Shown piece by piece: positions 8,531 to 17,489 of a DNA stretch of 64,000 nucleotides. Source of the stretch: Streptomyces sp. 130. Its GTDB lineage: Bacteria > Actinomycetota > Actinomycetes > Streptomycetales > Streptomycetaceae. The stretch spans positions 43,963-107,962 of the forward strand of contig NZ_VJNO01000022.1 of assembly GCF_007096885.1 (NCBI RefSeq). Direction: 5' to 3'. Each line of letters starts with the position of its first letter. The first letter of the stretch is position 1. The notes below the pieces were generated by a model, which saw only the letters and a list, made by a program, of their open reading frames with translations, was not told the DNA's origin and did not search any database. The translations under genes were made by a program, and so were the position numbers.

Positions 8531-9466
8531 ATGACGACCGTGACCACAAGCGACCTGCAGGCGCTCCGCGACGCACTCGGCCCGCTGCGCGGCCGTGAGC
8601 AGATCGCCGAACGGCTCCTGGAGGCGTCCGCCAAGCACTCCTTCGACCCCGACAAGGAGCTCGACTGGGACGCGCCGCCCGTGGACGGCAAGTGGTTCTG
8701 GCCGCCCGAGCTGGTCTCGCTCTACGACACCCCGCTGTGGAAGCGCATGTCGCACGACCAGCGGCAGGAACTGGCCCGGCACGAGGCCGCCTCGCTCGCC
8801 TCGCTCGGCATCTGGTTCGAGATCATCCTCATGCAGCTGCTCGTACGGCACGTCTACGACAAGCCCCCGACCAGCAACCACGTCCGCTACGCGCTCACCG
8901 AGATCGCCGACGAGTGCCGGCACTCGATGATGTTCGGCCGCATGATCACCTGGGGCGGCGGGCCCACGTACACCGTGCCGCGCCGGTACCACAACATGGC
9001 GCGCGTCCTGAAGAGCGTGTCCACGACGCCCGGTTCGTTCGCCGGGACGCTCCTGGGCGAGGAGATCCTCGACTGGATGCAGCGGCTGACCTTCCCGGAC
9101 GAGCGCGTCCAGCCCCTGGTGCGCGGCGTGACCCGCATCCACGTCATCGAGGAGGCGCGGCACGTCCGCTACGCCCGCGAGGAGCTGCGCCGCCAGATGG
9201 TGACCGCGCCCCGCTGGGAACGCGAACTGGCCCGCGTCAGCTGCGGACAGGCGGCCCGCGTCTTCTCCGTCTGCTTCGTCAATCCGCAGGTGTACGAGAA
9301 CGTGGGGCTGGACCGCCACGAGGCGGTCGCCCAGGTGAGGGCCAGCGGACACCGCACGGAGGTCATGCAGACGGGCGCCAAGCGGCTGACCGACTTCTTC
9401 GAGGACATCGGTGTCCTGAACGGGGTCGGGCGCAGGCTCTGGAAGAGCTCGGGCCTGCTGGCGTGA
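8531..9466 (+). CDS. AurF-like diiron oxygenase
   Basis: A 311-residue protein with AurF-family diiron ligand motifs: Glu in LGIWFEIILMQ, ADECRHSMMFG, Glu in LGEEILDWMQ and VIEEARHVRYARE. The family includes p-aminobenzoate N-oxygenase AurF, but many Streptomyces homologues lie outside biosynthetic clusters and have unknown substrates. Nothing nearby supplies an aromatic amine pathway. A TetR regulator follows after 26 nt and may control this locus. The start is the only plausible ATG, 16 nt after GTGAGGTG. Confidence 0.85.
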   Translation: MTTVTTSDLQALRDALGPLRGREQIAERLLEASAKHSFDPDKELDWDAPPVDGKWFWPPELVSLYDTPLWKRMSHDQRQELARHEAASLASLGIWFEIILMQLLVRHVYDKPPTSNHVRYALTEIADECRHSMMFGRMITWGGGPTYTVPRRYHNMARVLKSVSTTPGSFAGTLLGEEILDWMQRLTFPDERVQPLVRGVTRIHVIEEARHVRYAREELRRQMVTAPRWERELARVSCGQAARVFSVCFVNPQVYENVGLDRHEAVAQVRASGHRTEVMQTGAKRLTDFFEDIGVLNGVGRRLWKSSGLLA

Positions 9467-9479
9467 CGACGGGTGCGCT

Positions 9480-9485
9480 TAGTCT
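9480..9485 (+). promoter_or_regulatory. Likely -10 box (TAGTCT) of a leaderless tetR transcript
   Basis: TAGTCT is followed by 7 nt and the ATG at 9493. No ribosome binding site is present. The regulator may therefore be transcribed separately from the upstream diiron gene. Confidence 0.45.
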
Positions 9486-9492
9486 GGGGGCC

Positions 9493-10245
9493 ATGACCCC
9501 AGCTGCCGCCGCGCCGCCCGGCCGCGCGTACCGAAGACTCAGTGTCGAGGAGCGCCGCACCCAGCTGCTCGGTGCGGCGCTCACGCTCTTCGCGCACCGG
9601 TCCCCCGACGAGGTCTCGCTGGACGAGGTCGCGACGGTGGCCGGGGTGTCGCGCCCGCTGGTGTACCGCTACTTCCCGGGCGGGCGTCAGCAGTTGTACG
9701 AGGCGGCGCTCCGCTCGGCCGCCGAGCAGCTGAAGCTGTGCTTCGCCGAGCCCGCCGAGGGGCCCCCGACCGAGCGGGTGACCCGCGTCCTCGACCGCTA
9801 TCTGACCTTCGTGGACGAGCACGACGCCGGTTTCAGCGCCCTGCTCCGGGGCGGCAGCGTCGCCGAGACCTCCCGGACGAACACCATCGTGGACGAGGTG
9901 CGCCGCGCGGCGGCCGAGCAGATCCTGCTGCACCTGGGCCACGACGAGCACAGCGAACCCGCGCCCCGGATGAGCATGATGGTGCGCACCTGGATCGCGG
10001 CGGTCGAGGCCGCCTCGCTGATCTGGCTGGACGAGGGCAAACGGCCGGACGCCGCCGAGCTGCGGGACTGGCTGGTCGACCAGTTCATCGGCCTGCTGGC
10101 CGTCACCTCGTCCTCGGACCCGCAGACCGCGGCGGCCGTGGCCGCGCTGCTCCCGCTGGAGTCCGTGGAGGGCCCGGCCGGGCGGCTGGTGGACCGGCTG
10201 GCCCCGCTGACCGGCGTGGCCGCGCATCTGCTGCCGCCGGACTGA
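9493..10245 (+). CDS. TetR/AcrR-family transcriptional regulator
   Basis: A 250-residue protein. The N-terminal helix-turn-helix is clear (about residues 18-75): RRTQLLGAALTLFA, then DEVSLDEVATVAGVSRPLVYRYF, the standard TetR pattern. The remainder is helical and would form the ligand and dimer domain. TetR proteins usually repress neighbouring genes and are released by a small ligand, so the two diiron genes are candidate targets. The ligand is unknown. Confidence 0.9.
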   Translation: MTPAAAAPPGRAYRRLSVEERRTQLLGAALTLFAHRSPDEVSLDEVATVAGVSRPLVYRYFPGGRQQLYEAALRSAAEQLKLCFAEPAEGPPTERVTRVLDRYLTFVDEHDAGFSALLRGGSVAETSRTNTIVDEVRRAAAEQILLHLGHDEHSEPAPRMSMMVRTWIAAVEAASLIWLDEGKRPDAAELRDWLVDQFIGLLAVTSSSDPQTAAAVAALLPLESVEGPAGRLVDRLAPLTGVAAHLLPPD

Positions 10246-10262
10246 TCAGTCAGACTCGACGG

Positions 10263-10547
10263 GTGAGAAGCGAGAACACCGCCTTCGTCGGCGGCCCGCT
10301 GGACGGCCGGGTCCTGCCCGTCCTCACCGGAGCGACGGGCCACCCGCCCAAGTGGTACGAGGTCCCGGTCCCGGACGCGGCCGGCGGACCGCCCGCGGTC
10401 TACGCGTACCGCAGGGCCCCGGCCGGTCGCACGAAGCGGCTCGGCATCCAGCGGGGGTGGATCTACGAGTACGCCCCCGAGGGGCGCGAGCGGCCGAGGT
10501 GGCCGTGGTCGAAGCCGGGCGGCAAGCCGCCGGAACCGCCCCGTTAG
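10263..10547 (+). CDS. Small hypothetical protein
   Basis: A 94-residue protein beginning at GTG 10263, 6 nt after a CAGACT box (leaderless type). It opens with FVGGPLDGRVLPV, a motif common to short uncharacterised Streptomyces proteins, followed by KWYEVPVPD and a basic Pro-rich C-terminus. No catalytic motif, signal or membrane segment is visible. A strong hairpin follows. Confidence 0.7.
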   Translation: MRSENTAFVGGPLDGRVLPVLTGATGHPPKWYEVPVPDAAGGPPAVYAYRRAPAGRTKRLGIQRGWIYEYAPEGRERPRWPWSKPGGKPPEPPR

Positions 10548-10550
10548 CCG

Positions 10551-10599
10551 CTGCCGTCCCGCTGCCGTCGTCGCCCGGCGGCAGGCGGCGGGACGGCAG
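10551..10599. terminator. 12-bp stem with nested inner stem
   Basis: CTGCCGTCCCGC (10551-10562) pairs perfectly with 10588-10599. The intervening 25 nt contain a second short stem. It lies between the small gene and the pseudokinase gene and is a likely terminator. Confidence 0.55.
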
Positions 10600-10662
10600 G
10601 CCCTAGGATCGATCATCTGGTCCCTGGGGACGGACGGGGACGGTCACAAGGGGGGATGTGCC

Positions 10663-13326
10663 ATGGAGGCGCCGCGTCAGGACGAGCCACGGGACTTCGG
10701 TCCGTACACCGTGCTGGCCCGCTTGCGCGAGACGGCCGCCGCGGTGCAGTACCTCGCGCGCGCCGAGGCCCCCGGCGGGCTGGTCGTGGTCACCGCCGCC
10801 CGGCCGGAGCTCGCCGCCTCGCCGGCCTTCCGCCACCGTTTCGACGCGGAGGCGCGCCTCGCCGGCCGGCTCGCCGGGGACTGGGTCGACGAGCCGCTGG
10901 AGACCCGCGCGGACGGCTCCGACGCGCCCTGGACCGCCGCGGTGTACGTCCCCGCGCTGACCCTGGCCGAGGCCATAGAGGCCGCCGGCCCGCTCCCCGG
11001 GCGTGCCGTGCGGGTCCTGGGCGCCGGCCTCGCCGAGGCCCTGTCCCGGGTCCACGCCACCGGCACCGTGCTGCACGGCCTCGCGCCCGGGACCGTGCTG
11101 CTCGCCGAGGACGGCCCCCGGCTCACCGCCTTCGGCCCGCTGGGCGCGGCGGCCGAGGCGTCGGCGGGCCCGGGCGGCCGGCTCTCCGTACGGCTCGGCT
11201 ATCTGACCCCGGAACAGCTGGCGGGCGAGGAGGCGGGTCCGGCCTCGGACCTCTTCGTGCTCGGCCTGCTGCTCGCCTACGCGGCGACCGGGACGACCCC
11301 GCTGGCCGACGGCCCGCCGGCCGAGGCCGCCGACCGCATCGCGCAGGCCGCCCCGGAACTCGCCGGAGTACCCGACGAGTTGCGCGACCTGATCGCCCGC
11401 TGCCTGGCGAAGGACCCGGCCGACCGCCCCACGGCCGGTGCGGTGGCCGCCGAACTCGCCCCGGAGGGCGCGGCAGCCCTGGCCAGGGACGGCTGGCTCC
11501 CGGAGGGGCCGGCGGCGGCGGTGGCCGGACAGGGCGTCCGGGCCGGGCAGCTGGCCGCCGCGCCCGAGAGCTCCGCGCCCCTCGGGAACGCGTCTGCGGA
11601 GAACCCCGTGCCCGAGCAGTATCCGGTGTCCGACGAGGACCCCTCGGGCGCCCGGGGCGGCCATGCCCCGAAGTCGTACGGGGACGTCTGGGACGCCGTC
11701 GCACCCGCGCCCCGGCCGGCGCCCGGGCCCGGCATACAGGACGCCGTGCCGCCCGGGCACCAGCCGACGCCGGTGCCCGAGTGGCGGGAGCCGGTCGCCG
11801 GGGGCAGCACGGTCCCGGACGCGTCCGCCGCCCTCCCGGACACCCGCACCACACAGCTCGGGGTGATCGGGCAGCCGGGGCCGCAGGCTGCCCGGCCGGA
11901 CCGGTCCGGCTACGGGTACCCGCAGCCGCAGCCCGAGCCCGCCCCCGTACCGCTGCCGCCCGCGCCCGTCCCGGACACCGCTCCGCCCGCCGAGCCCCGG
12001 CGGTCCGGGCCGAGCCGGCGCGGTCTGCTGTTCGGGGCGGTGGGCGGCGTGGCCGGGCTGCTGGTCGGCGGCGGGACGCTGTACGCGCTGACCTCGGGCG
12101 ACGAGGACGAGCCCGGCCCGGACCCGAAGCCGGCGCCGACGTCCGCGCGGCCGAGCGTCGCGGGGCTTCCCCCGCAGCCCCGGTGGGTCTACCACCACCC
12201 GGCGAACGAACCGGCCCCGCTCACCGCCGCCGTGTGGAAGGACCGCCTGCTGGTGCTCTCGGACGAGAGCCAGGTCAGCGCCGTCGACCTGCGCACCGGA
12301 CGCCGGCTCTGGGCGAACCCGGCCGGGGCCGGGGGCCGGGCCGCGCTGCCCGTCGACGACGAGCACTGCTTCGTGGCGCGCCGGGACGAGTTCGTGTGGA
12401 TCTCCACGAAGGACGGGAAGGTCGCCCACCGGCTCGCCTGCGCCGACGGTTTCAAGGACGCGCCGGGCCTCGAGGTCGGCACCCTGGTCGGCGCGGACGC
12501 GACGAGCATCTGGTTCACCGCCGCGCACGAGGTCACCGTGAAGGCGCCCAAGCCCAAGAAGGGCAAGAAGCGCGGCAAGGACAAGCAGGTCGTCAAGTCG
12601 TACCTGTTCGCGTACGACATCGCGGAGCGCAAGGAACTGTGGCGGTCCGCGCTGCCCACCGGGCGCGGCGACATCGCGCCCGCTTACCAACTGATCGCGG
12701 TGCGCGAGGACTCCGTCGTCGTGCGGCAGCGGCCCGCCTCCCGCACACCGGCGCAGGTGAAGGCCGCCAAGAACAAGTCGCGGTTCACGGGCTACGACCG
12801 AGCGACCGGCAAGCCCGGCTGGACCACGGCGCTCGGCCGGGTCACACCGGAGGCGGCGGCCGTCGGCGCCGACGACGGCATGCTGTACGCGGCGGAGGGC
12901 AGCGGGCTGCGGGCCTTCGCGACACCCGGCGGCAAGGCGCGGTGGACGCTCAAGGGCGGCCCCGCATCCGCGTTCGGCGTCTCGGTGCCGAAGGGCGACG
13001 CGCTCTACACCACCAACCGGAACCACGTCGTCGGGGCGGTCGACCGCGCGAGCGGGAAGGCGGTGTGGCAGCGCTCCACGGAGGCGGCGGGCGACGGCAC
13101 GCCCGTGATCACCCTCAGTTCCACCGGTGAGACCCTGCTGGCCGCCGAGCACAGCCAGGTCACCGCCTTCTCCGCCTCCGACGGCAAGCGCCTGTGGAAG
13201 TTCCAGGACATCGGCGACCAGGGCCCGGACGGCGAGACCGTCAAGGCCGGCTACCAGGTGCTGGCGTACGACAGGACGGCGGTCGTGCGGCGCGGCCGCA
13301 CGGTGTACGCGTTCCCGGTCGACTGA
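10663..13326 (+). CDS. Pseudokinase - TM - PQQ beta-propeller protein
   Basis: An 887-residue protein in three parts. Residues ~12-270 have the outline of a serine-threonine kinase, including LGYLTPEQL and DLFVLGLLL of the C-lobe, but the catalytic residues are gone: the loop reads HGLAPGTV (138-145) instead of HRDLKPSN, DFG is TAFG (155-158), and there is no glycine-rich loop or VAIK lysine. A Pro-rich linker (~280-450) leads to one membrane helix (~453-475). The extracellular part (~490-887) holds repeated WxxxL-type blades with D..TG..LW motifs (DLRTGRRLW, DRASGKAVW), matching PQQ-like propeller repeats. It probably senses or scaffolds rather than phosphorylates. Confidence 0.85.
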   Translation: MEAPRQDEPRDFGPYTVLARLRETAAAVQYLARAEAPGGLVVVTAARPELAASPAFRHRFDAEARLAGRLAGDWVDEPLETRADGSDAPWTAAVYVPALTLAEAIEAAGPLPGRAVRVLGAGLAEALSRVHATGTVLHGLAPGTVLLAEDGPRLTAFGPLGAAAEASAGPGGRLSVRLGYLTPEQLAGEEAGPASDLFVLGLLLAYAATGTTPLADGPPAEAADRIAQAAPELAGVPDELRDLIARCLAKDPADRPTAGAVAAELAPEGAAALARDGWLPEGPAAAVAGQGVRAGQLAAAPESSAPLGNASAENPVPEQYPVSDEDPSGARGGHAPKSYGDVWDAVAPAPRPAPGPGIQDAVPPGHQPTPVPEWREPVAGGSTVPDASAALPDTRTTQLGVIGQPGPQAARPDRSGYGYPQPQPEPAPVPLPPAPVPDTAPPAEPRRSGPSRRGLLFGAVGGVAGLLVGGGTLYALTSGDEDEPGPDPKPAPTSARPSVAGLPPQPRWVYHHPANEPAPLTAAVWKDRLLVLSDESQVSAVDLRTGRRLWANPAGAGGRAALPVDDEHCFVARRDEFVWISTKDGKVAHRLACADGFKDAPGLEVGTLVGADATSIWFTAAHEVTVKAPKPKKGKKRGKDKQVVKSYLFAYDIAERKELWRSALPTGRGDIAPAYQLIAVREDSVVVRQRPASRTPAQVKAAKNKSRFTGYDRATGKPGWTTALGRVTPEAAAVGADDGMLYAAEGSGLRAFATPGGKARWTLKGGPASAFGVSVPKGDALYTTNRNHVVGAVDRASGKAVWQRSTEAAGDGTPVITLSSTGETLLAAEHSQVTAFSASDGKRLWKFQDIGDQGPDGETVKAGYQVLAYDRTAVVRRGRTVYAFPVD

Positions 13327-13348
13327 CGGCACCCGGCCGGCCCACCGC

Positions 13349-13382
13349 CCGCCGCCTTCCGGGCGAATCCGGAGGGCGGCGG
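13349..13382. terminator. 14-bp stem (one G-T pair), 6-nt loop
   Basis: Arms 13349-13362 and 13369-13382 enclose GCGAAT. It lies 22 nt after the pseudokinase stop and is the likely end of that transcript. Confidence 0.6.
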
Positions 13383-13498
13383 AGGGGCGCCACGGCCGCG
13401 GGTTCTTGCATCGCCCCGTCGCACGGGTGAGCGTATGGACGAATTGCGCTCACTCATGGGGTAGTCGCACGATTCACCCCGGTTTCGGAGGTGATGTC

Positions 13499-14653
13499 GT
13501 GTCGTCGGGCACCCTGGTGCGTTCCCTCGGTACGGCGGCCCTGGCCGCCGTCGTCGTGGTCTCGCCGGCCACCGCCGTAGCGGCCCCCTCGCCCGCGCCG
13601 CCCGCACCCGGCGCTCCGCCCGACGGGGCCGCCGGGCTGCTGAGCGAGCTGCGCCTCCTCTATCAGCAGGCCGAAGAGGCCACCGAGAGCTACAACGGCA
13701 CGACGGCCGAGCTGAAGAAGCGGGCCGCGAAGGCGAAGAAGCTCGACGCGGCCCTCGTCACCGCACGGCGCTCGCTGGCCAAGGGCCGGGACGCCGCCGG
13801 GCGGCTCGCCCGCGAGCAGTACCAGGGCCGGTCCGAGCTCTCCGCGTATCTGCGGCTGCTGCTGATGCGCGACCCGGAGGCCGCCCTGACCCAGGGCCAG
13901 GTCATCCAGCGCCTGGCCGCCGGGCGGGCGGCGGCCGTGCGGCGGCTCGGCGCCGCCGAGAAGCGGGCCGACGAGCTGGCGAAGGAGTCCCGCAAGGTGC
14001 TCGCCGAGCAGCGGACCCTGACCGCGCGGAAGAAGAAGGAGCGCGACACCGTGCGGACCCGGCTGAGACAGGTGGAGGCGAAGATCGCCACGCTCTCCCC
14101 CGACCAGCTCGCCGAGGTCTCCGGGCTGGAGCGGAAGAACACGGACCGGGCCCAGAGCGCCCTGGTGGCCTCCGGCGCGCTCGCCACGTCCCGGCCGCCG
14201 ACCGCCCAGGGCGGCGAGGCCGTCCGGTACGCGGTCCGGCAGATCGGCAAGCCGTACGTGTGGGGCGCGGAGGGGCCCAGCTCCTTCGACTGCTCCGGGC
14301 TCACCTCGCAGGCGTGGGCGAGCGCCGGCCGCGTCATCCCCCGCACCTCGCAGGAGCAGTGGCGGCAGCTGACCAGGATCGCGATGAACGCGCTGCGCCC
14401 GGGCGACCTGGTGGTCTACTTCCCGAAGGCGACCCATGTGGCGCTGTACATCGGCAACGGCCTGGTGGTGCAGGCGCCCCGCCCCGGCACCCGGGTGAAG
14501 GTCTCGCCCGTGGCGTCCAACCCGGTGCTCGGGGCGGTCCGGCCCGACCCCGACGGCACGCCGCTGGCCTCGTACGAGGGTCCGGAGCTGCCCGCGGGCG
14601 CGACGGACGGCTCGGACGAGGGGTACGGGGCCTCCTCGGCCCCGGGCGCGTGA
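13499..14653 (+). CDS. Secreted NlpC/P60 peptidoglycan endopeptidase
   Basis: A 384-residue exported protein: signal peptide (residues 1-29, ending AVAAP), a long Ala/Lys/Glu/Arg-rich coiled coil (~50-225) and a C-terminal NlpC/P60 domain. The catalytic Cys is in FDCSGLTSQAW and the His in THVALYIGNG. The position often occupied by a second His in VHAPRPG is Gln here (VQAPRPG). The family cleaves stem peptides between D-Glu and the diamino acid. GTG 13499 has GGAG 8 nt upstream. The coiled coil suggests regulated activity, as in RipA-like enzymes. Confidence 0.9.
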   Translation: MSSGTLVRSLGTAALAAVVVVSPATAVAAPSPAPPAPGAPPDGAAGLLSELRLLYQQAEEATESYNGTTAELKKRAAKAKKLDAALVTARRSLAKGRDAAGRLAREQYQGRSELSAYLRLLLMRDPEAALTQGQVIQRLAAGRAAAVRRLGAAEKRADELAKESRKVLAEQRTLTARKKKERDTVRTRLRQVEAKIATLSPDQLAEVSGLERKNTDRAQSALVASGALATSRPPTAQGGEAVRYAVRQIGKPYVWGAEGPSSFDCSGLTSQAWASAGRVIPRTSQEQWRQLTRIAMNALRPGDLVVYFPKATHVALYIGNGLVVQAPRPGTRVKVSPVASNPVLGAVRPDPDGTPLASYEGPELPAGATDGSDEGYGASSAPGA

Positions 14654-14678
14654 CGGCCGGGGCCGGGGGGCCGCGGGG

Positions 14679-15920
14679 TCAGGCGGCCTGGGCCGCCACC
14701 GAGGCGAGGTAGGCGTCCGCCTTCTCGGGCTCGAAGAAGAAGTTCTCGAAGTCCGCCGGGTCGTTGAAGCCGTTGGCGAAGCGGTCCGCGACCGGCTGGA
14801 GCTGCCCGGCGGCGCCGATCAGGTTCAGCACGTGCTCCGGCGGGACGCCGAGCATGGCGTTGGTCCACTTGGTGACGTGCTGGGCGGTGTCCCAGTACCG
14901 GTCGAAGGTGGCCTGCATCCACGCCTCGTCGAACTCCCGGTCGCCGTGCTCGACGATCGCGTCGAGATAGGCGGCGGCGCACTTGGACGCCGAGTTGGAG
15001 CCCTGGCCGGTGATCGGGTCGTTGGCGACGACGACGTCCGCGACGCCGAGCACCAGGCCGCCGCCGGGCAGCCGGCCGACCGGCTTGCGGACGGTGGGGG
15101 CGTAGCGGCCGGCGAGGGTGCCGTTGGCGTCGGTCAGCTCGACCTTGGTGGCGCGGGCGTACTCCCAGGGGGTGAAGGCCTCCATCAGCTCCAGGGTCTT
15201 CGCCAGGTGCTCGGAGGGGTCCTTGATGCCCTGGAACGCGTCGAGCGGCCCGCCCGGGACGCCCTCCCAGAACAGGATGTCCGCGCGGCCGGTCGTGGTC
15301 AGGGTCGGCATCACGAAGAGCTCGCCGACGCCCGGGACCAGGTTGCAGCGGACCGCGTCGAACTCCGGGTGCTCCGGGCGCGGGCCCATGCCGTGCACGT
15401 ACGCGACGGCCAGCGCGCGCTGCGGGGCGTCGAACGGCGAACGGGAGGCGTCCCGGCCGAACATCGAGACCAGCTCGCCCTTGCCGGCGGCGACCAGCAC
15501 CAGGTCGTAGGCGCGGGAGAAGTAGTCCAGGTCGGAGACGGCCGCGCCGTGGATGACGAGCTGTCCGCCGCGCTGGGCGAAGGTGTCCATCCAGCCGGCC
15601 ATCTTGACGCGCTGGTCCACGGACTGGGCGTACCCGTCGAGTCGGCCGACCCAGTCGACGGCCCGCGAGGAGTCGGGGGCGGCGACCGAGACGCCGAGCC
15701 CCTCGATGCGGGGGGCCTGGGACTCCCAGAAGTTGAGCCGGAGGTCCCGCTCGTGCTGGAGCGCGGTGTGGAACATGCACTGCGTGGACATGACCCGGCC
15801 GGAGCGGATCTCGTCGGCGGTGCGGTTGGACATCAGGGTGACTTCGTACCCCTTGGACTGCAGACCCAGGGCGAGCTGGAGCCCGGACTGACCGGCTCCG
15901 ACTATCAGTATCTTCCGCAT
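14679..15920 (-). CDS. Styrene/indole-monooxygenase-like FAD protein, conservon-associated
   Basis: A 413-residue flavoprotein starting with the dinucleotide-binding motif ILIVGAGQSGLQLALGL. It continues with the block DEIRSGRVMSTQCMFHTAL and later GVADVVVANDPITGQGSNSASK, typical of the StyA/indole monooxygenase family, which uses FADH2 from a separate reductase to epoxidise or hydroxylate aromatic substrates. No reductase gene is adjacent. It is the last gene of the conservon, 42 nt after cvnD on the same strand. Some Streptomyces conservons carry a cytochrome P450 at this place, so this may be the enzymatic output of the signalling module. Substrate unknown. Confidence 0.85.
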   Translation of the reverse strand: MRKILIVGAGQSGLQLALGLQSKGYEVTLMSNRTADEIRSGRVMSTQCMFHTALQHERDLRLNFWESQAPRIEGLGVSVAAPDSSRAVDWVGRLDGYAQSVDQRVKMAGWMDTFAQRGGQLVIHGAAVSDLDYFSRAYDLVLVAAGKGELVSMFGRDASRSPFDAPQRALAVAYVHGMGPRPEHPEFDAVRCNLVPGVGELFVMPTLTTTGRADILFWEGVPGGPLDAFQGIKDPSEHLAKTLELMEAFTPWEYARATKVELTDANGTLAGRYAPTVRKPVGRLPGGGLVLGVADVVVANDPITGQGSNSASKCAAAYLDAIVEHGDREFDEAWMQATFDRYWDTAQHVTKWTNAMLGVPPEHVLNLIGAAGQLQPVADRFANGFNDPADFENFFFEPEKADAYLASVAAQAA

Positions 15921-15962
15921 CGCGGTTCTCCGTTGTGTGGTGCTGAGGGGGGAGGTGGGGGG

Positions 15963-16610
15963 CTACGCGGGGGTGGCGTCGAGGGCGTGGCCGACGAGGG
16001 CCAGCAGGGACTCGACCACCGTGATCCGGTTGCGCGCGTCCATGATCACTACGGGCACGTGCGCGGGTACGGTCAGGGCCTCCCGGACGTCCTCCGCCTC
16101 GAAGCCCGGCGTCCCCTCGAAGTGGTTGACGGCCACGATGTACGGCAGTCCGCAGCTCTCGAAGTAGTCGAGGGCGGGGAAGCAGTCGGCGAGGCGGCGG
16201 GTGTCGGCCATGACGACGGCACCGATCGCCCCGCGCACCAGGTCGTCCCACATGAACCAGAACCGCTGCTGGCCCGGGGTGCCGAACACGTACAGCACGA
16301 GGTCGTCGTCCAGCGTGAGCCGGCCGAAGTCCATGGCGACGGTCGTGGTGGCCTTGTCCGGGGTGCCGCTGAGGTCGTCGGTGTCCTCGCTGGCCCGGGT
16401 CATCAGGGCCTCGGTCTGCAAGGGGGTGATCTCGGAGACGGCGGTCACGAACGTCGTCTTGCCGACGCCGAAGCCGCCCGCGACCACGATCTTCGTGGCG
16501 ATCGGGGCCCGGGTGCGGTCCAGCTGCCAGGGCTGGAGCTGCTCCTCGGGCTGCTCCTGCGGGCCCGGCTGCCGCGGTGCGAACAGCGACTCAGAGACGG
16601 CGGAGTCCAT
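15963..16610 (-). CDS. cvnD: Conservon small GTPase CvnD
   Basis: A 215-residue Ras-like ATP/GTP-binding protein. The P-loop is GGFGVGKTT, the switch II region reads YVFGTPGQQRF, and the base-recognition motif is VNHFEG instead of NKxD, which is the usual conservon form. The first 30 residues are Pro/Gln rich. In characterised conservons the four products form a membrane-associated signalling complex resembling a G-protein-coupled system. Its start overlaps cvnC by 20 bp. Confidence 0.92.
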   Translation of the reverse strand: MDSAVSESLFAPRQPGPQEQPEEQLQPWQLDRTRAPIATKIVVAGGFGVGKTTFVTAVSEITPLQTEALMTRASEDTDDLSGTPDKATTTVAMDFGRLTLDDDLVLYVFGTPGQQRFWFMWDDLVRGAIGAVVMADTRRLADCFPALDYFESCGLPYIVAVNHFEGTPGFEAEDVREALTVPAHVPVVIMDARNRITVVESLLALVGHALDATPA

Positions 16611-17007
16611 CGAGCACCCTTTCGAGCAGTGCGCGGTCGGGCTGGCCGGTGCCGTGCCCGGTCCCGTACACGCGGATCTTTCCCTGGTCGGCCAAGTCGC
16701 TGAGCAGCACCCGGACCACGCCGAGCGGCATCTTCAGCAGGGCCGAGACCTCGGCGACGGTGCGCATCCGGCGGCACAGCTCGACGATGGCCCTGAGCTC
16801 CGGCATCAGACGGGTGGTCAGATTGCCGTTGGTGAGTTCGCGGCGCTCCTCGGGGGCGTCCAGCGCGGCGACGAACGTCTCGACCAGCAGGACGTGCCCG
16901 AAGCGGGTGCGTCCGCCGGTGAGCGAGTACGGGCGGACTCGCGCGGGCCGTTTGCCGGCCCCCCGGACGGGCAGCTTGCGGGCGGGTCCGGCCGCGGCGT
17001 GGCTCAC
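16591..17007 (-). CDS. cvnC: Conservon DUF742 protein CvnC
   Basis: A 138-residue DUF742 protein with the conserved RVRPYSLTGGRTR block near the N-terminus and a winged-helix-like C-terminal half (VAEVSALLKMPLGVVRVLLSDL). It is encoded between the roadblock and GTPase genes with overlaps on both sides (ATGA with cvnB at 17004-17007; 20 bp with cvnD). Confidence 0.92.
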   Translation of the reverse strand: MSHAAAGPARKLPVRGAGKRPARVRPYSLTGGRTRFGHVLLVETFVAALDAPEERRELTNGNLTTRLMPELRAIVELCRRMRTVAEVSALLKMPLGVVRVLLSDLADQGKIRVYGTGHGTGQPDRALLERVLDGLRRL

Positions 17008-17489
17008 TGGGCGCTCTCCATCGATTTGCGCAGCTCACTGCGGAGTTCGGGGGTGAGTACGTGTCCGGCGCGGCCGACGAACAGCGCCATGTGGTACGCG
17101 ATGACGCCCATGTCGCAGTCGGGGGCGGCGTGCACCCCGAGCAGCGAGCCGTCGCTGATCGACATGACGAAGACGCTGCCCTCCTCCATGGCGACCATGG
17201 TCTGTTTCACGGAGCCGCCGTCCATCAGCTTCGCGGCGCCGACGGTGAGGCTGCCGATGCCGGAGACGATGGTCGCCAGGTCGGCGCTGGAGCCGCGCGG
17301 TCCGCTCCGCGGGGCCTCCGGTCCGGCGGCGGAGTGGTGGTGGCCGGGGTCGGAGGACAGCAGCATCAGCCCGTCGGACGAGACGACGGTGACCGAGTGG
17401 ACCCCTGGCACCTCCTCCACGAGATTGCTCAGCAACCAGTGCAGGTTCCGTGCCTCGGTGCTCAGCCCGTATGTGCTGGGCGCAGTCAA
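17004..17489 (-). CDS. cvnB: Conservon roadblock/LC7 protein CvnB
   Basis: A 161-residue roadblock/LC7 protein containing NLVEEVPGVHSVTVVSSDGL and, after a loop enlarged by a His/Pro/Gly-rich insert, the second half of the fold (DGSVKQTMVAMEEGSVFVMS-type strands). Roadblock proteins act on small GTPases, here CvnD. The start is TTG 17489, overlapping the cvnA stop (TTGA, 17489-17486), so translation is coupled to the kinase. Confidence 0.92.
   Translation of the reverse strand: MTAPSTYGLSTEARNLHWLLSNLVEEVPGVHSVTVVSSDGLMLLSSDPGHHHSAAGPEAPRSGPRGSSADLATIVSGIGSLTVGAAKLMDGGSVKQTMVAMEEGSVFVMSISDGSLLGVHAAPDCDMGVIAYHMALFVGRAGHVLTPELRSELRKSMESAQ

Noticed and set aside
13383..13498. Possible c-di-AMP (ydaO-type) riboswitch before the NlpC/P60 gene
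   Set aside because: Such riboswitches precede some Streptomyces wall hydrolase genes, but the gap is too short and I cannot find the conserved core.
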